Source: Lentibacter algarum
GTDB taxonomy: Bacteria; Pseudomonadota; Alphaproteobacteria; Rhodobacterales; Rhodobacteraceae
NCBI RefSeq assembly: GCF_040580765.1
Contig: NZ_CP158687.1
Coordinates: forward strand, 1,798,001 to 1,862,000
DNA: 64,000 bases
Direction: 5' to 3'
The notes under the pieces are model-generated. The model ran no database searches and was not told the DNA's origin. It worked only from the letters and a program-made list of their open reading frames with translations. Below are positions 17,992-26,043 of this stretch, in pieces. Made by a program: the position numbers and the translations under genes. Each line of letters starts with the position of its first letter. The stretch's first letter is position 1.

Positions 17992-18458
17992 AAAAGAGCC
18001 TCTGCGCAGCGCTAGCGTTTTTCGCAGCACCTGTGTCTTCGCAGACCGACTTTACGGCGCTCTCCTATGGGGAGCGCCGTTTATTTGGAGAAGAGGTGCG
18101 CTCCGTCTTACTCGCACACCCAGAAATCGTAGAGCGAGCTCTGACACCGCAGCCTTATGCAGACGAAATAAACTCAGATCTTGCTTTGATCAGGCTCCAC
18201 GGGCCAACGCTGTTTGCTGGCCACGATATAGCACTCTTTGTCAGTTCAGACTGTGCAGTATGTGCACGCGCGGAAAAAGAGCTCACGACCCTAGCCCAAG
18301 CACAAGGCTTGAGTATCAACGTCCTGATCCTGGAACGGCACCCTAGCCTGCAAGCCGCTCTCGAAATCGACAGTTTGCCGTTTTATGTGCTGCCCGACAA
18401 AATGTTACGCGGTATGATGCCCGCAACCGTCCTACGGCGGTTTTTAAGCGGCCTTTAA
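17988..18458 (+). CDS. Reduced DsbA-like thioredoxin-fold protein (CAVC active site)
   Basis: The 156-residue exported protein resembles the preceding DsbA: the same type of N-terminal helix ([20 protein letters not shown]) and the same C-terminal motif (MLRGMMP versus ILRGYMP). It lacks about 95 residues that form the helical insertion of DsbA. CAVC at 89-92 replaces CGYC and a cis-Pro position is kept in DSLPFYVLP. So it looks like a shortened paralogue with an intact redox pair rather than a pseudogene. It could be a partner, a reductase or a copper-binding protein. It is coupled by ATGA to the upstream DsbA and ends 4 bp into convergent ispG. Confidence 0.7.
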   Translation: MKKSLCAALAFFAAPVSSQTDFTALSYGERRLFGEEVRSVLLAHPEIVERALTPQPYADEINSDLALIRLHGPTLFAGHDIALFVSSDCAVCARAEKELTTLAQAQGLSINVLILERHPSLQAALEIDSLPFYVLPDKMLRGMMPATVLRRFLSGL

Positions 18459-19576
18459 GCCTCGCTTGTAGCGTCCAGCTCCGCAGCACGCTTCTCAACA
18501 AGATCAACGATGTGGTCGACCATATCATAGTTACCAAGCTTGTGATCCTGCTTGCCCGCCATATAGACCATTCCAGTCCCGGCGCCTGCGCCACCACCAG
18601 TAAAGCCGACATCAGTCATCAGGGCCTCACCTGGACCGTTCACAACACAGCCAATAATCGAGAGGCTCATAGGTGTTTTGATATGCTCTAGCCTTTTTTC
18701 CAAAGCCTCGACAGTCTTGATCACATCAAACCCCTGCCGCGCACAGGACGGGCAGGAAATAATGTTCACACCTCTATGGCGCAGCCCAAGCGACTTTAAA
18801 ATCTCATAGCCAACTTTCACCTCTTCGATTGGATCAGCCGAGAGAGACACACGGATCGTGTCACCAATACCCATCCACAGCAGACTACCCATACCAATCG
18901 ATGATTTAATCGTGCCAGAGGTCAGCCCACCGGCTTCTGTGATCCCAAGGTGAATAGGCGCATCGGTAGCATCAGCAAGCTGCTGATAGGCTGCTGCAGC
19001 CATAAAGACATCCGAGGCTTTGACAGAGATTTTGAACTCGTGAAAGTCGTGGTCTTGAAGGATTTTGATATGATCAAGCCCACTCTCAACCATGGCATCA
19101 GGGCAAGGCTCTCCGTACTTATCTAAGAGGTGCTTTTCAAGGCTACCGGCATTTACACCGATGCGGATCGAGCAATTGTGGTCTCGCGCAGCGCGGATCA
19201 CTTCCGCCACGCGCTTCTCGTCACCAATGTTACCTGGGTTGATACGCAGACAGGCAGCACCAGCTTCCGCAGCTTCAATCCCGCGTTTGTAGTGAAAGTG
19301 AATATCCGCCACAATCGGAACAGGGCTCTCGCGCACAATTTCCTTAAGCGCTTTGGCACTGTCCTCATCTGGCACAGACACCCGTACGATATCTGCCCCA
19401 GCTTCTGCCGCAGCCTGTACCTGCGCTATCGTCGCTTTGGCGTCCGTCGTAAGCGTATTGGTCATTGTTTGAACCGAGATCGGCGCGTCCCCGCCAACAG
19501 GGACATTACCCACCATAATCTGACGGCTTTTACGGCGATAAATATTGCGCCACGGGCGAATGGGGTTCAAAGACAT
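18455..19576 (-). CDS. ispG: 4-hydroxy-3-methylbut-2-enyl diphosphate synthase (flavodoxin)
   Basis: This [4Fe-4S] enzyme converts MEcPP to HMBPP in the MEP isoprenoid pathway. The 373-residue product has the TIM-barrel domain ([49 protein letters not shown]) and the C-terminal iron-sulfur part with [12 protein letters not shown] and [12 protein letters not shown], which supply the three Cys and a Glu of the cluster site. The ATG at 19576 has GAGG upstream. It follows the RodZ-like gene on the same strand with a 72-bp gap, a pairing I recall from other Rhodobacteraceae. Confidence 0.95.
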   Translation of the reverse strand: MSLNPIRPWRNIYRRKSRQIMVGNVPVGGDAPISVQTMTNTLTTDAKATIAQVQAAAEAGADIVRVSVPDEDSAKALKEIVRESPVPIVADIHFHYKRGIEAAEAGAACLRINPGNIGDEKRVAEVIRAARDHNCSIRIGVNAGSLEKHLLDKYGEPCPDAMVESGLDHIKILQDHDFHEFKISVKASDVFMAAAAYQQLADATDAPIHLGITEAGGLTSGTIKSSIGMGSLLWMGIGDTIRVSLSADPIEEVKVGYEILKSLGLRHRGVNIISCPSCARQGFDVIKTVEALEKRLEHIKTPMSLSIIGCVVNGPGEALMTDVGFTGGGAGAGTGMVYMAGKQDHKLGNYDMVDHIVDLVEKRAAELDATSEA

Positions 19577-19648
19577 TGGGGCCTCATGCTCAGGAAGTCA
19601 GATACAGCTGAGACATAGGGAGAAAGCAGCGTCAGTGCAATGTGTGGC

Positions 19649-21199
19649 TTAGTCTCTCAACACACCAAATGCACCGTCCGCGTCGATCTGCGCCACTGCA
19701 CGCGCCAAAGGCTCGATCGCCTCCCAGTCGGCTTGGCTCAGCTCCGCGGTCAACGTTTCGGCAGTCAGCTGCAGATTGTCCGCGACCGCGCCACGTGCAC
19801 CATACGGCCCGTAGGTGTTTCCATTTGCGGCAAAGTAGACCGCGCCGGCATCACCTGCACGAATGGTGGCTGGTTCACTTGTTTGAGGCACAGTGTAAAA
19901 ATCGCCGGGCTGCATCACAGCTTCATGAAGGATCGTTCCTGACGCCGCCTTCACACGAAGCCAAACTTCACGTGTTGCAATAACTGTCACCACACCCTGC
20001 TGTTGCTCAAATACCTGAGGGACAGCCGCTGTCTCTGTCGGAAGTGTTCCTCCAAGGTCCGCAAGCACCGCTGACAAATCACTGTCACGCGCAATATTGG
20101 CCTCTGGCAACGCAGCACTCACATCAGCTGAGGCCAATGAGAAACTTTCCGTGATCGCGCCGCGCGGACCAGTCGGCCCATAGGTTTTGCCATCTACGAT
20201 GTAATAAATTGAGCCGCTCTCACCCACACGAATGGTCGCCGGCGTCTCGCTGTTTTCTTGTGGAACATCGAAGGTTTCACCAGCATTCAAAATGCCGCTG
20301 AACAACTCTGTTCCTTCGCCGTCGCGAATACGGACCCAAGCAGGGCGCGCAGCCACGACACGCACACCTTCTGTAATCAAAGCGGTCGCTTCAAACCCAG
20401 AATCCGAACTTACCTCCGGTAAGCGTGCAAAAGTCCCGTTCTCATCAGGGCGCAACGTCGCAATCGGCGCATCCCTTGCCACGAGCACAGGCACATCAAG
20501 TGCCTGCGGACGATAGAGACGATCAAAGCTATCAGCCGCTGCCGTCAGCTCTGGGCTAGTGTCGCCAAGCTCTGGCGCATTATTTTGTCCAGCTTGTGCC
20601 AACGGATCAAGATCGGCCAAAACATCGGGGGTATTCTCTACAGGCGAAAGCTGAACGCGCTGCACCTCGTTGAGAACCGTCCAACCGCCAAAACCAAGCG
20701 CACCGACCAAAGCAACCAAAACGAGAAGTGAGCCCACGGCTCCCGGCTCGATGCGAGAAAATATCGATTCAGCCCCTGGTGCAAAAGGGGTTGCCCCGTC
20801 AAACATCGGGTCTCGATCTGTACGTTTGTTCTGCTTTTTGGGCTGTGTTTCTTTTCGAACAGACGAAGCCGCGTCAGACATCCCATGCGCCGTCGTAAAC
20901 CCGCTTTCGGCACAGAAGGCTGCAAAAGCACGATCAGGGTCCATGCCAAGATAGCGTGCATAAGAGCGCACGTAGCCAGCAATAAAACCAGGGGTGTCAA
21001 AAGCGTCTGGGTCAGCATTTTCAATCGCTGCGATATAGCTGGCCTTGATCCGGAGTTCGCGCTGGACATCAAGTAGCGATTTGCCCATCGTGGCACGCTC
21101 GCCGCGCATGATATCACCAAGCCGCAGCTGAAAATCATCGAACCAGCGCGGTTCGACGTTCTCACTTGCATCGCTGCGCTTGTTTTTGCGCCTGATCAT
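19649..21199 (-). CDS. RodZ-like protein: cytoplasmic HTH, one TM helix, two DUF4115 domains
   Basis: The 516-residue product has an N-terminal HTH of the RodZ type (residues 22-95, with GDIMRGERATMGKSLLDVQ and DTPGFIAGYVRSYARYLGMD), a single TM helix (about 155-172), and a periplasmic part. RodZ links MreB to the elongation machinery. The periplasmic part contains two copies of the DUF4115 domain: residues about 279-355 and 402-477, each with WVR/WLR, a GE/GD-F-VPQ turn, ATIR, and a TYGP-GARGA or similar ending. One copy is usual. It is upstream of ispG and downstream of hemA, all on the minus strand. Confidence 0.85.
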   Translation of the reverse strand: MIRRKNKRSDASENVEPRWFDDFQLRLGDIMRGERATMGKSLLDVQRELRIKASYIAAIENADPDAFDTPGFIAGYVRSYARYLGMDPDRAFAAFCAESGFTTAHGMSDAASSVRKETQPKKQNKRTDRDPMFDGATPFAPGAESIFSRIEPGAVGSLLVLVALVGALGFGGWTVLNEVQRVQLSPVENTPDVLADLDPLAQAGQNNAPELGDTSPELTAAADSFDRLYRPQALDVPVLVARDAPIATLRPDENGTFARLPEVSSDSGFEATALITEGVRVVAARPAWVRIRDGEGTELFSGILNAGETFDVPQENSETPATIRVGESGSIYYIVDGKTYGPTGPRGAITESFSLASADVSAALPEANIARDSDLSAVLADLGGTLPTETAAVPQVFEQQQGVVTVIATREVWLRVKAASGTILHEAVMQPGDFYTVPQTSEPATIRAGDAGAVYFAANGNTYGPYGARGAVADNLQLTAETLTAELSQADWEAIEPLARAVAQIDADGAFGVLRD

Positions 21200-21309
21200 G
21201 CGTGCTGCCCCTATCGCCTATAGCGAATCGCGCTGCGAAAGCAGCGGCTTGCCCTTTTCTTTGTACGTTTTTTAGCACATCTCAAGTAGCAATGCACGAA
21301 ACAGTGCGT

Positions 21310-22533
21310 TTAGCCCGCCAATTCGGCGCGATTCAGCGCACAATGAGCCCACAACTCATCCATAGCGTTTACCAGCTTATCCATTTCCCGTGGTCCGTGC
21401 ACAGGAGACGGTGTAAAGCGCAAACGCTCGGTGCCACGCGGCACTGTCGGGAAGTTGATTGGCTGAACATAAATCCCGAAGCTCTCCAAAAGCATATCAG
21501 AAAGCGCCTTGGTGTGCACAGGGTCGCCCACGATCACAGGCACAATATGGCTGCCGTGGTCGATGATGGGCAGCCCCATCCCCTTCAGCCGCAGCTTCAG
21601 TTTAGCTGCTTGTTCCTGATGCTTCTCGCGCAAGCTTTGATCCTGCTTCAGGTGCGCAACAGAAGCCGCCGCGCCCGCCGCGATTGCAGGCGGCAAGGAT
21701 GTCGTAAAGATAAAGCCCGGTGCATAAGAACGGATTGCGTCACACATTTTGTCAGAGGCAGCAATATAGCCCCCCATAACACCATAGGCCTTCGCCAATG
21801 TGCCGTTGATGATATCGATACGGTTCATCAAGCCTTGCTGCTCAGCCACACCAGCACCGCGGGGACCGTACATGCCAACAGCGTGCACTTCGTCAATATA
21901 GGTCATTGCGCCGAATTCATCAGCCAGATCACAAATCTCTTTGATAGGACCAAAATCGCCATCCATCGAATAAATCGATTCGAACGCAATCAGTTTCGGC
22001 GCCGCGGGATCGTCTGCCTCGAGCTTGGCCCGCAAATCAGCAAGATCATTGTGTTTGAAAATTCGCTTCGCACCACCATTGCGGCGCACACCTTCGATCA
22101 TGGACGCATGGTTCAGCGCATCAGAGTAAATAATCAGACCAGGAAATAGCTTTGGCAAAGTGCTCAATGTCGCATCGTTGGCGATATAGGCCGAAGTAAA
22201 GACAAGAGCCGCCTCTTTGCCATGCAAATCCGCAAGTTCCGCCTCAAGACGCTTATGATACACTGTGGTACCAGAGATATTGCGTGTCCCGCCAGAGCCT
22301 GCACCGGTGGCTTCAATAGCCTCATGCATAGCCGCCATAACAGCAGGATGCTGCCCCATACCGAGGTAATCATTCCCACACCAAACAGTGATCGGGGTCT
22401 CAGAGCCGTCAGGCTTACGCCATGTCGCATGGGGGAACTGCCCCTGCTTGCGCTCAATGTCGATAAAGGTCCTGTATCGGCCCTCTTCGTGCAATTTGTT
22501 CAGCGCTTCGTCGAGCTTGGCAGAATAATCCAC
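21310..22533 (-). CDS. hemA: 5-aminolevulinate synthase
   Basis: The 407-residue PLP enzyme condenses glycine and succinyl-CoA to ALA, the first step of tetrapyrrole synthesis by the C4 route of alphaproteobacteria. Visible motifs: [26 protein letters not shown], the [17 protein letters not shown] segment and the PLP lysine in [14 protein letters not shown]. The start is GTG 22533 with AAGGGG upstream. The 240-bp region upstream carries a 7+7-bp palindrome at 22591-22608 and an FNR-like box at 22665-22678, so oxygen- and haem-dependent control is likely, as described for hemA in Rhodobacter. Confidence 0.95.
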   Translation of the reverse strand: MDYSAKLDEALNKLHEEGRYRTFIDIERKQGQFPHATWRKPDGSETPITVWCGNDYLGMGQHPAVMAAMHEAIEATGAGSGGTRNISGTTVYHKRLEAELADLHGKEAALVFTSAYIANDATLSTLPKLFPGLIIYSDALNHASMIEGVRRNGGAKRIFKHNDLADLRAKLEADDPAAPKLIAFESIYSMDGDFGPIKEICDLADEFGAMTYIDEVHAVGMYGPRGAGVAEQQGLMNRIDIINGTLAKAYGVMGGYIAASDKMCDAIRSYAPGFIFTTSLPPAIAAGAAASVAHLKQDQSLREKHQEQAAKLKLRLKGMGLPIIDHGSHIVPVIVGDPVHTKALSDMLLESFGIYVQPINFPTVPRGTERLRFTPSPVHGPREMDKLVNAMDELWAHCALNRAELAG

Positions 22534-22590
22534 GCGCGATCCCCTTTTGGTCTTTTTGTCCTGCGGTCGCAGTGTGCGAGCAGATTCCCG

Positions 22591-22608
22591 TATTCACAAT
22601 AGTGAATA
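22591..22608. promoter_or_regulatory. TATTCAC-N4-GTGAATA inverted repeat upstream of hemA
   Basis: TATTCAC (22591-22597) and GTGAATA (22602-22608) are perfect complements around a 4-nt spacer, 58-75 bp upstream of the hemA GTG. The size and position suit a dimeric regulator acting at or near the hemA promoter. I cannot name the factor. Confidence 0.5.
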
Positions 22609-22664
22609 ACTCTACATCGCGCCACCCTAGAGCGACAGGCTACATTTTGCCGCGTGCTTCTTAT

Positions 22665-22678
22665 TTGACGCAGATCAA
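22665..22678. promoter_or_regulatory. FNR/FnrL-type binding site between hemA and M20 peptidase
   Basis: TTGACGCAGATCAA fits the FNR consensus TTGAT-N4-ATCAA with one deviation (C for T in the left half). It lies 132 bp upstream of hemA (minus) and 96 bp upstream of the divergent peptidase (plus). FnrL control of hemA through an upstream FNR box is established in Rhodobacter sphaeroides, which supports the assignment. Confidence 0.55.
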
Positions 22679-22773
22679 GAAAACCAGCTTTTCTGTTACA
22701 TCTTTTCGCGACTGGACATTGCCATCCCCAGAGTTACGGTTGCGTTAAATCCAAATCACGCCAAGGAGCGCCC

Positions 22774-24165
22774 ATGTCTGTCCAAACCGTGTCTCTCAAA
22801 TCCGTACTCGACCAGATCGACAACAACCTCCCTGCTGCAACAGACCGCTTGCTAGAGCTTCTGCGCATTCCTTCTGTCTCGACAGACCCCGCTTTTGCGG
22901 CCCACTGCCAAACAGCAGCTGACTGGCTGGTTGCCGACCTTCAGAGTATTGGCGCTGAGGCTACAAAGCGTGACACACCCGGTCACCCGATGGTCGTCGG
23001 CCACGTCGCAGGCGAAGGCCCCCATATCCTGTTTTATGGTCATTACGATGTGCAACCAGTGGATCCACTCAATCTATGGGATCGCGACCCATTTGATCCC
23101 GCCATCGAAGAAACACCAGCAGGCCGCGTGATCCGCGGACGCGGTTCATCGGATGACAAAGGCCAACTTATGACTTTCGTCGAGGCCTGCCGCGCATGGC
23201 GCGAAGTCAATGGATCCCTGCCCTGTCAGATCACCTTCTTCTTTGAGGGCGAAGAGGAAAGCGGCTCTCCTTCGCTCATTCCCTTCATGAAGGAAAATGC
23301 CGAAGAGCTCACAGCCGACATCGCCCTCATCTGCGACACGGGGCTGTTTGAAAGCCGCGTCCCCGCGATCATCACCATGCTGCGCGGCCTCGCAGGTATA
23401 GAAGTGGAAATCACGGGCCCAGACCGCGATTTGCACTCAGGCATGTATGGCGGCCTCGTACGCAACCCCCTGCACGTGATGTCAAACATCATCGCAGGTC
23501 TTCATGACGAAACGGGCCGCATCACCCTTGATGGATTTTATGACGATGTCCCCGAACTCTCCGACGAAATCCGTGCACAATGGCAGGCGCTCAGCTTTGA
23601 TCATGCCAAGTTCCTCGGCGACATCGGCCTGACAGAGCAAGGTGGCGAAGTCGACCGTACCCCGCTCGAAAAGCTCTGGTCCCGCCCAACCTGCGAAGTC
23701 AACGGCATGTGGGGCGGCTACACAGGCGACGGGTCAAAGACAGTTTTGCCCTCCAAAGCGCATGCAAAATTCACCTTCCGCCTCGTCGGTCAGCAAGACC
23801 CAGCCAAGATTGTCGCAGCGCTCAAGGCCTACGTCGAAGCCTCCGTGCCATCCGATTACAAAGTCAGCTATAAGGGTGACAAAGGTGCACCCGCTGCGCA
23901 GATGTCAGTCTCTCACCCCGCCTTCGAGCAAGCCCGCAAAGCTCTGTCTGATGAATGGCCAGATGCTGCCGCCTATGTCGGCTGTGGTGGATCGATCCCG
24001 ATCGCGGGCTTTTTCAAAGATATCCTCAACATGGACGCCATGCTGATCGGCTTTGGTAAAGATGACGACCAAATCCACTCACCCAACGAAAAATATGACA
24101 TGGAGAGCTTCCACAAAGGCATTCGCTCTTGGGCACGCGTCCTCGAAGAGATGACCAAAAAATGA
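22774..24165 (+). CDS. M20 family metallopeptidase (dipeptidase-type)
   Basis: The 463-residue cytosolic product is a dizinc M20 peptidase of the ArgE/DapE/CNDP group. Ligand motifs are in order: FYGHYDVQPVDP (first His and Asp), RGSSDDKGQLM (bridging Asp), FEGEEESGSPS (catalytic Glu and ligand), CDTGLF, and the C-terminal GFGKDDDQIHSPNEK with the last His. A dimerisation lid domain occupies about residues 200-360. The length and the HYDVQP motif suggest a carnosinase-like dipeptidase rather than DapE. It overlaps the next gene by 4 bp (ATGA), so the two are coupled. Confidence 0.88.
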   Translation: MSVQTVSLKSVLDQIDNNLPAATDRLLELLRIPSVSTDPAFAAHCQTAADWLVADLQSIGAEATKRDTPGHPMVVGHVAGEGPHILFYGHYDVQPVDPLNLWDRDPFDPAIEETPAGRVIRGRGSSDDKGQLMTFVEACRAWREVNGSLPCQITFFFEGEEESGSPSLIPFMKENAEELTADIALICDTGLFESRVPAIITMLRGLAGIEVEITGPDRDLHSGMYGGLVRNPLHVMSNIIAGLHDETGRITLDGFYDDVPELSDEIRAQWQALSFDHAKFLGDIGLTEQGGEVDRTPLEKLWSRPTCEVNGMWGGYTGDGSKTVLPSKAHAKFTFRLVGQQDPAKIVAALKAYVEASVPSDYKVSYKGDKGAPAAQMSVSHPAFEQARKALSDEWPDAAAYVGCGGSIPIAGFFKDILNMDAMLIGFGKDDDQIHSPNEKYDMESFHKGIRSWARVLEEMTKK

Positions 24166-25010
24166 AGCGCTTCGCAGGCTCGGACGCAGAGATCGCCTAT
24201 AATGTAGAAGGCAGCGGCCCGCCGCTCCTTCTACTGCATGGCTTCCCCCAGACCCGCGCGATGTGGAGCACGATCGCACCGCTGCTGGCAAAGCACTTCA
24301 CTGTCGTGACAGCTGATCTGCGCGGTTATGGCGCGTCCTCAAAGCCTGATGGCGTGTCTGCTTACTCTTTCCGCGCAATGGGCGGCGACATGTTGGAGCT
24401 TATGGCACATCTCGGTCACGAACGCTTCGCCCTCGTCGGCCATGACCGCGGCGCGCGCACAGCCCACCGTATGGCGCTAGATGCCCCAGCACGGCTCACA
24501 AAAATCGCGTTCTTGGATATTGTCCCGACCCATCTGCTCTTGAGTGAACTCACACCACAGGTCGCCAAAGGCTATTATCACTGGTTTTTTCTCGCCCAGC
24601 CTGCACCCTTCCCCGAAACTCTGATCAGCCATGATCCAGATCATTACTTCGAAAGCTGCCTGACAGGCTGGGGGTCCAATGTGCTCTCGGATTTTGCCCC
24701 TGATCAGCTCTCAGCCTACCGCGCAAGCTGGCGCAACCTCGAAACAATTACCGCCATGTGCAACGACTATCGCGCAGCGCTCGAGATTGACTTCGCTCTT
24801 GATGAGGCCGACTTGGGGCGCCAGCTTGACATACCCGCACTCATCCTCTTTGGCGCAGACGGGCCAATGGCCAAAGCCTATGATGTGCTGGGGACATGGC
24901 AGGACAGGTTTTCAAACGTCACAGGCAAAGGGATGCCAGGTGGTCATTTCTTCCCAGACACCGCACCTGAAGAGACGGCAGGAGCGCTTCTATCTTTCCT
25001 AATGCCCTGA
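24162..25010 (+). CDS. Alpha/beta hydrolase, fluoroacetate/haloacetate dehalogenase-like
   Basis: The 282-residue product has the alpha/beta-hydrolase fold: oxyanion LLHGFPQTRAMW, nucleophile elbow VGHDRGART with Asp95 in place of Ser, plus Arg96 and Arg99, Asp119 in FLDIVPTHL, His140-Trp141 in GYYHWFFLAQPAP, and a catalytic His in GGHFFPDTAPEE. In fluoroacetate dehalogenases these Asp, two Arg and the His-Trp pair bind carboxylate and fluoride. That makes C-halogen hydrolysis plausible, although many relatives act as epoxide hydrolases. ATG 24162 overlaps the peptidase stop; an upstream in-frame ATG at 24129 was rejected. Confidence 0.75.
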   Translation: MKRFAGSDAEIAYNVEGSGPPLLLLHGFPQTRAMWSTIAPLLAKHFTVVTADLRGYGASSKPDGVSAYSFRAMGGDMLELMAHLGHERFALVGHDRGARTAHRMALDAPARLTKIAFLDIVPTHLLLSELTPQVAKGYYHWFFLAQPAPFPETLISHDPDHYFESCLTGWGSNVLSDFAPDQLSAYRASWRNLETITAMCNDYRAALEIDFALDEADLGRQLDIPALILFGADGPMAKAYDVLGTWQDRFSNVTGKGMPGGHFFPDTAPEETAGALLSFLMP

Positions 25011-25081
25011 ATATACTCGGGGTTTGCGGACGATCCTCAAACAAACCTGTCGGCCAGAGGCACTCTTCTGACTACAGCAGA

Positions 25082-25897
25082 TCAGTCGTCAAATCCGCGC
25101 TCAATCACTTGGTTCATCGTCTGTGACGGCGTCGCACAGCCTGCTTCTCCCACGATGCGCGCAGGCACACCTGCAACCGTTTTCTTTGCTGGAATATCTT
25201 CCAGCACAACAGAACCCGCCGCGATCCGCGAGCAATTGCCCACCTTGATGTTTCCGAGCACTTTTGCCCCCGCACCGATCAAGACTCCATCGCCAATCTT
25301 AGGGTGGCGGTCTTCTTCTTCCTTGCCCGTTCCGCCAAGCGTCACGGAATGCAGCATCGAGACATTGTCGCCCACAACCGCAGTTTCCCCGATGACGATC
25401 GAATGTGCGTGATCAATCATGATGCCTTTGCCGATCCTGGCTCCGGGGTGAATATCAATGCCAAAAGCCTCAGAGCTGCGCATCTGAAAGAAATAAGCGA
25501 GGTCTTTATGCCCCTCCCGCCAGAGCCAGTTTGAAATACGGTAGCCCTGGACCGCCTGAAACCCCTTGAAAAACAGGATCGGCTGCAAAAAACGGTGGCA
25601 TGCGGGGTCGCGATCATAGACCGCAACGATATCTGCGCGCGCACTCATCGCAAGACTCTCATCCGCGCCATAAGCCTCATCACAAATCTCTCGTAGGATT
25701 TGCTCGGACATCTCGCTTGAGGCAAGTTTCGTCGAAATACGATAAGCCAGCGCCTTCTCGATCGAGTTGTGATGCAGAATACACGCGTGCACGAGCCCGC
25801 CCAAAAGAGGCTCAGCCTTTACAGCCTCCTCGGCTTCACCCCTGATTTGTGCCCAGACAGGATCGAGCTTTGCGAGGTTGGTTTTGAGCTGCGGCAT
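25082..25897 (-). CDS. cysE: Serine O-acetyltransferase
   Basis: The 271-residue enzyme acetylates L-serine with acetyl-CoA, the first step of cysteine synthesis. The N-terminal helical domain (PQLKTNLAKLDPVWAQIRGE) is followed by the left-handed beta-helix of hexapeptide repeats with DIHPGARIGKGIMIDHAHSI, GETAVVGDNVSMLHSVTLGG and GDGVLIGAGAKVLGNIKVG. ATG 25897 is supported by AAGGA; the frame upstream is not conserved. It lies downstream of GTA gene g15 on the same strand with a 146-bp gap. From memory, cysE is next to the GTA cluster in other Rhodobacterales. Confidence 0.95.
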   Translation of the reverse strand: MPQLKTNLAKLDPVWAQIRGEAEEAVKAEPLLGGLVHACILHHNSIEKALAYRISTKLASSEMSEQILREICDEAYGADESLAMSARADIVAVYDRDPACHRFLQPILFFKGFQAVQGYRISNWLWREGHKDLAYFFQMRSSEAFGIDIHPGARIGKGIMIDHAHSIVIGETAVVGDNVSMLHSVTLGGTGKEEEDRHPKIGDGVLIGAGAKVLGNIKVGNCSRIAAGSVVLEDIPAKKTVAGVPARIVGEAGCATPSQTMNQVIERGFDD

Positions 25898-25992
25898 GAC
25901 AGTATCCTTTGCGCTTGCCTCCCCAATATAACGCCAACCGTACGAGAGTGACAAACCCAAATCCCTGCAACCCAAATGTGCACAAACGCACA

Positions 25993-26022
25993 GAAGCGGC
26001 CAAGGTTGCCCCCAACCGCTTC
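25993..26022 (-). terminator. Hairpin after the GTA cluster, possible terminator
   Basis: GAAGCGG (25993-25999) pairs with CCGCTTC (26016-26022) around a 16-nt loop. It begins 22 bp after the end of g15 and 96 bp before cysE, on the minus transcript. The following sequence has only short T runs, so termination may be partial and cysE may still receive read-through. Confidence 0.4.
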
Positions 26023-26043
26023 CAAAATATATAACGCCCCTCT

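Noticed and set aside
21231..21246. CGCTGC-GAAA-GCAGCG hairpin upstream of the RodZ-like gene
   Set aside because: It would be a GNRA hairpin only on the plus strand, where no gene is transcribed; on the minus strand it is 32 bp before the start codon without a T-tract, so I assign no role.
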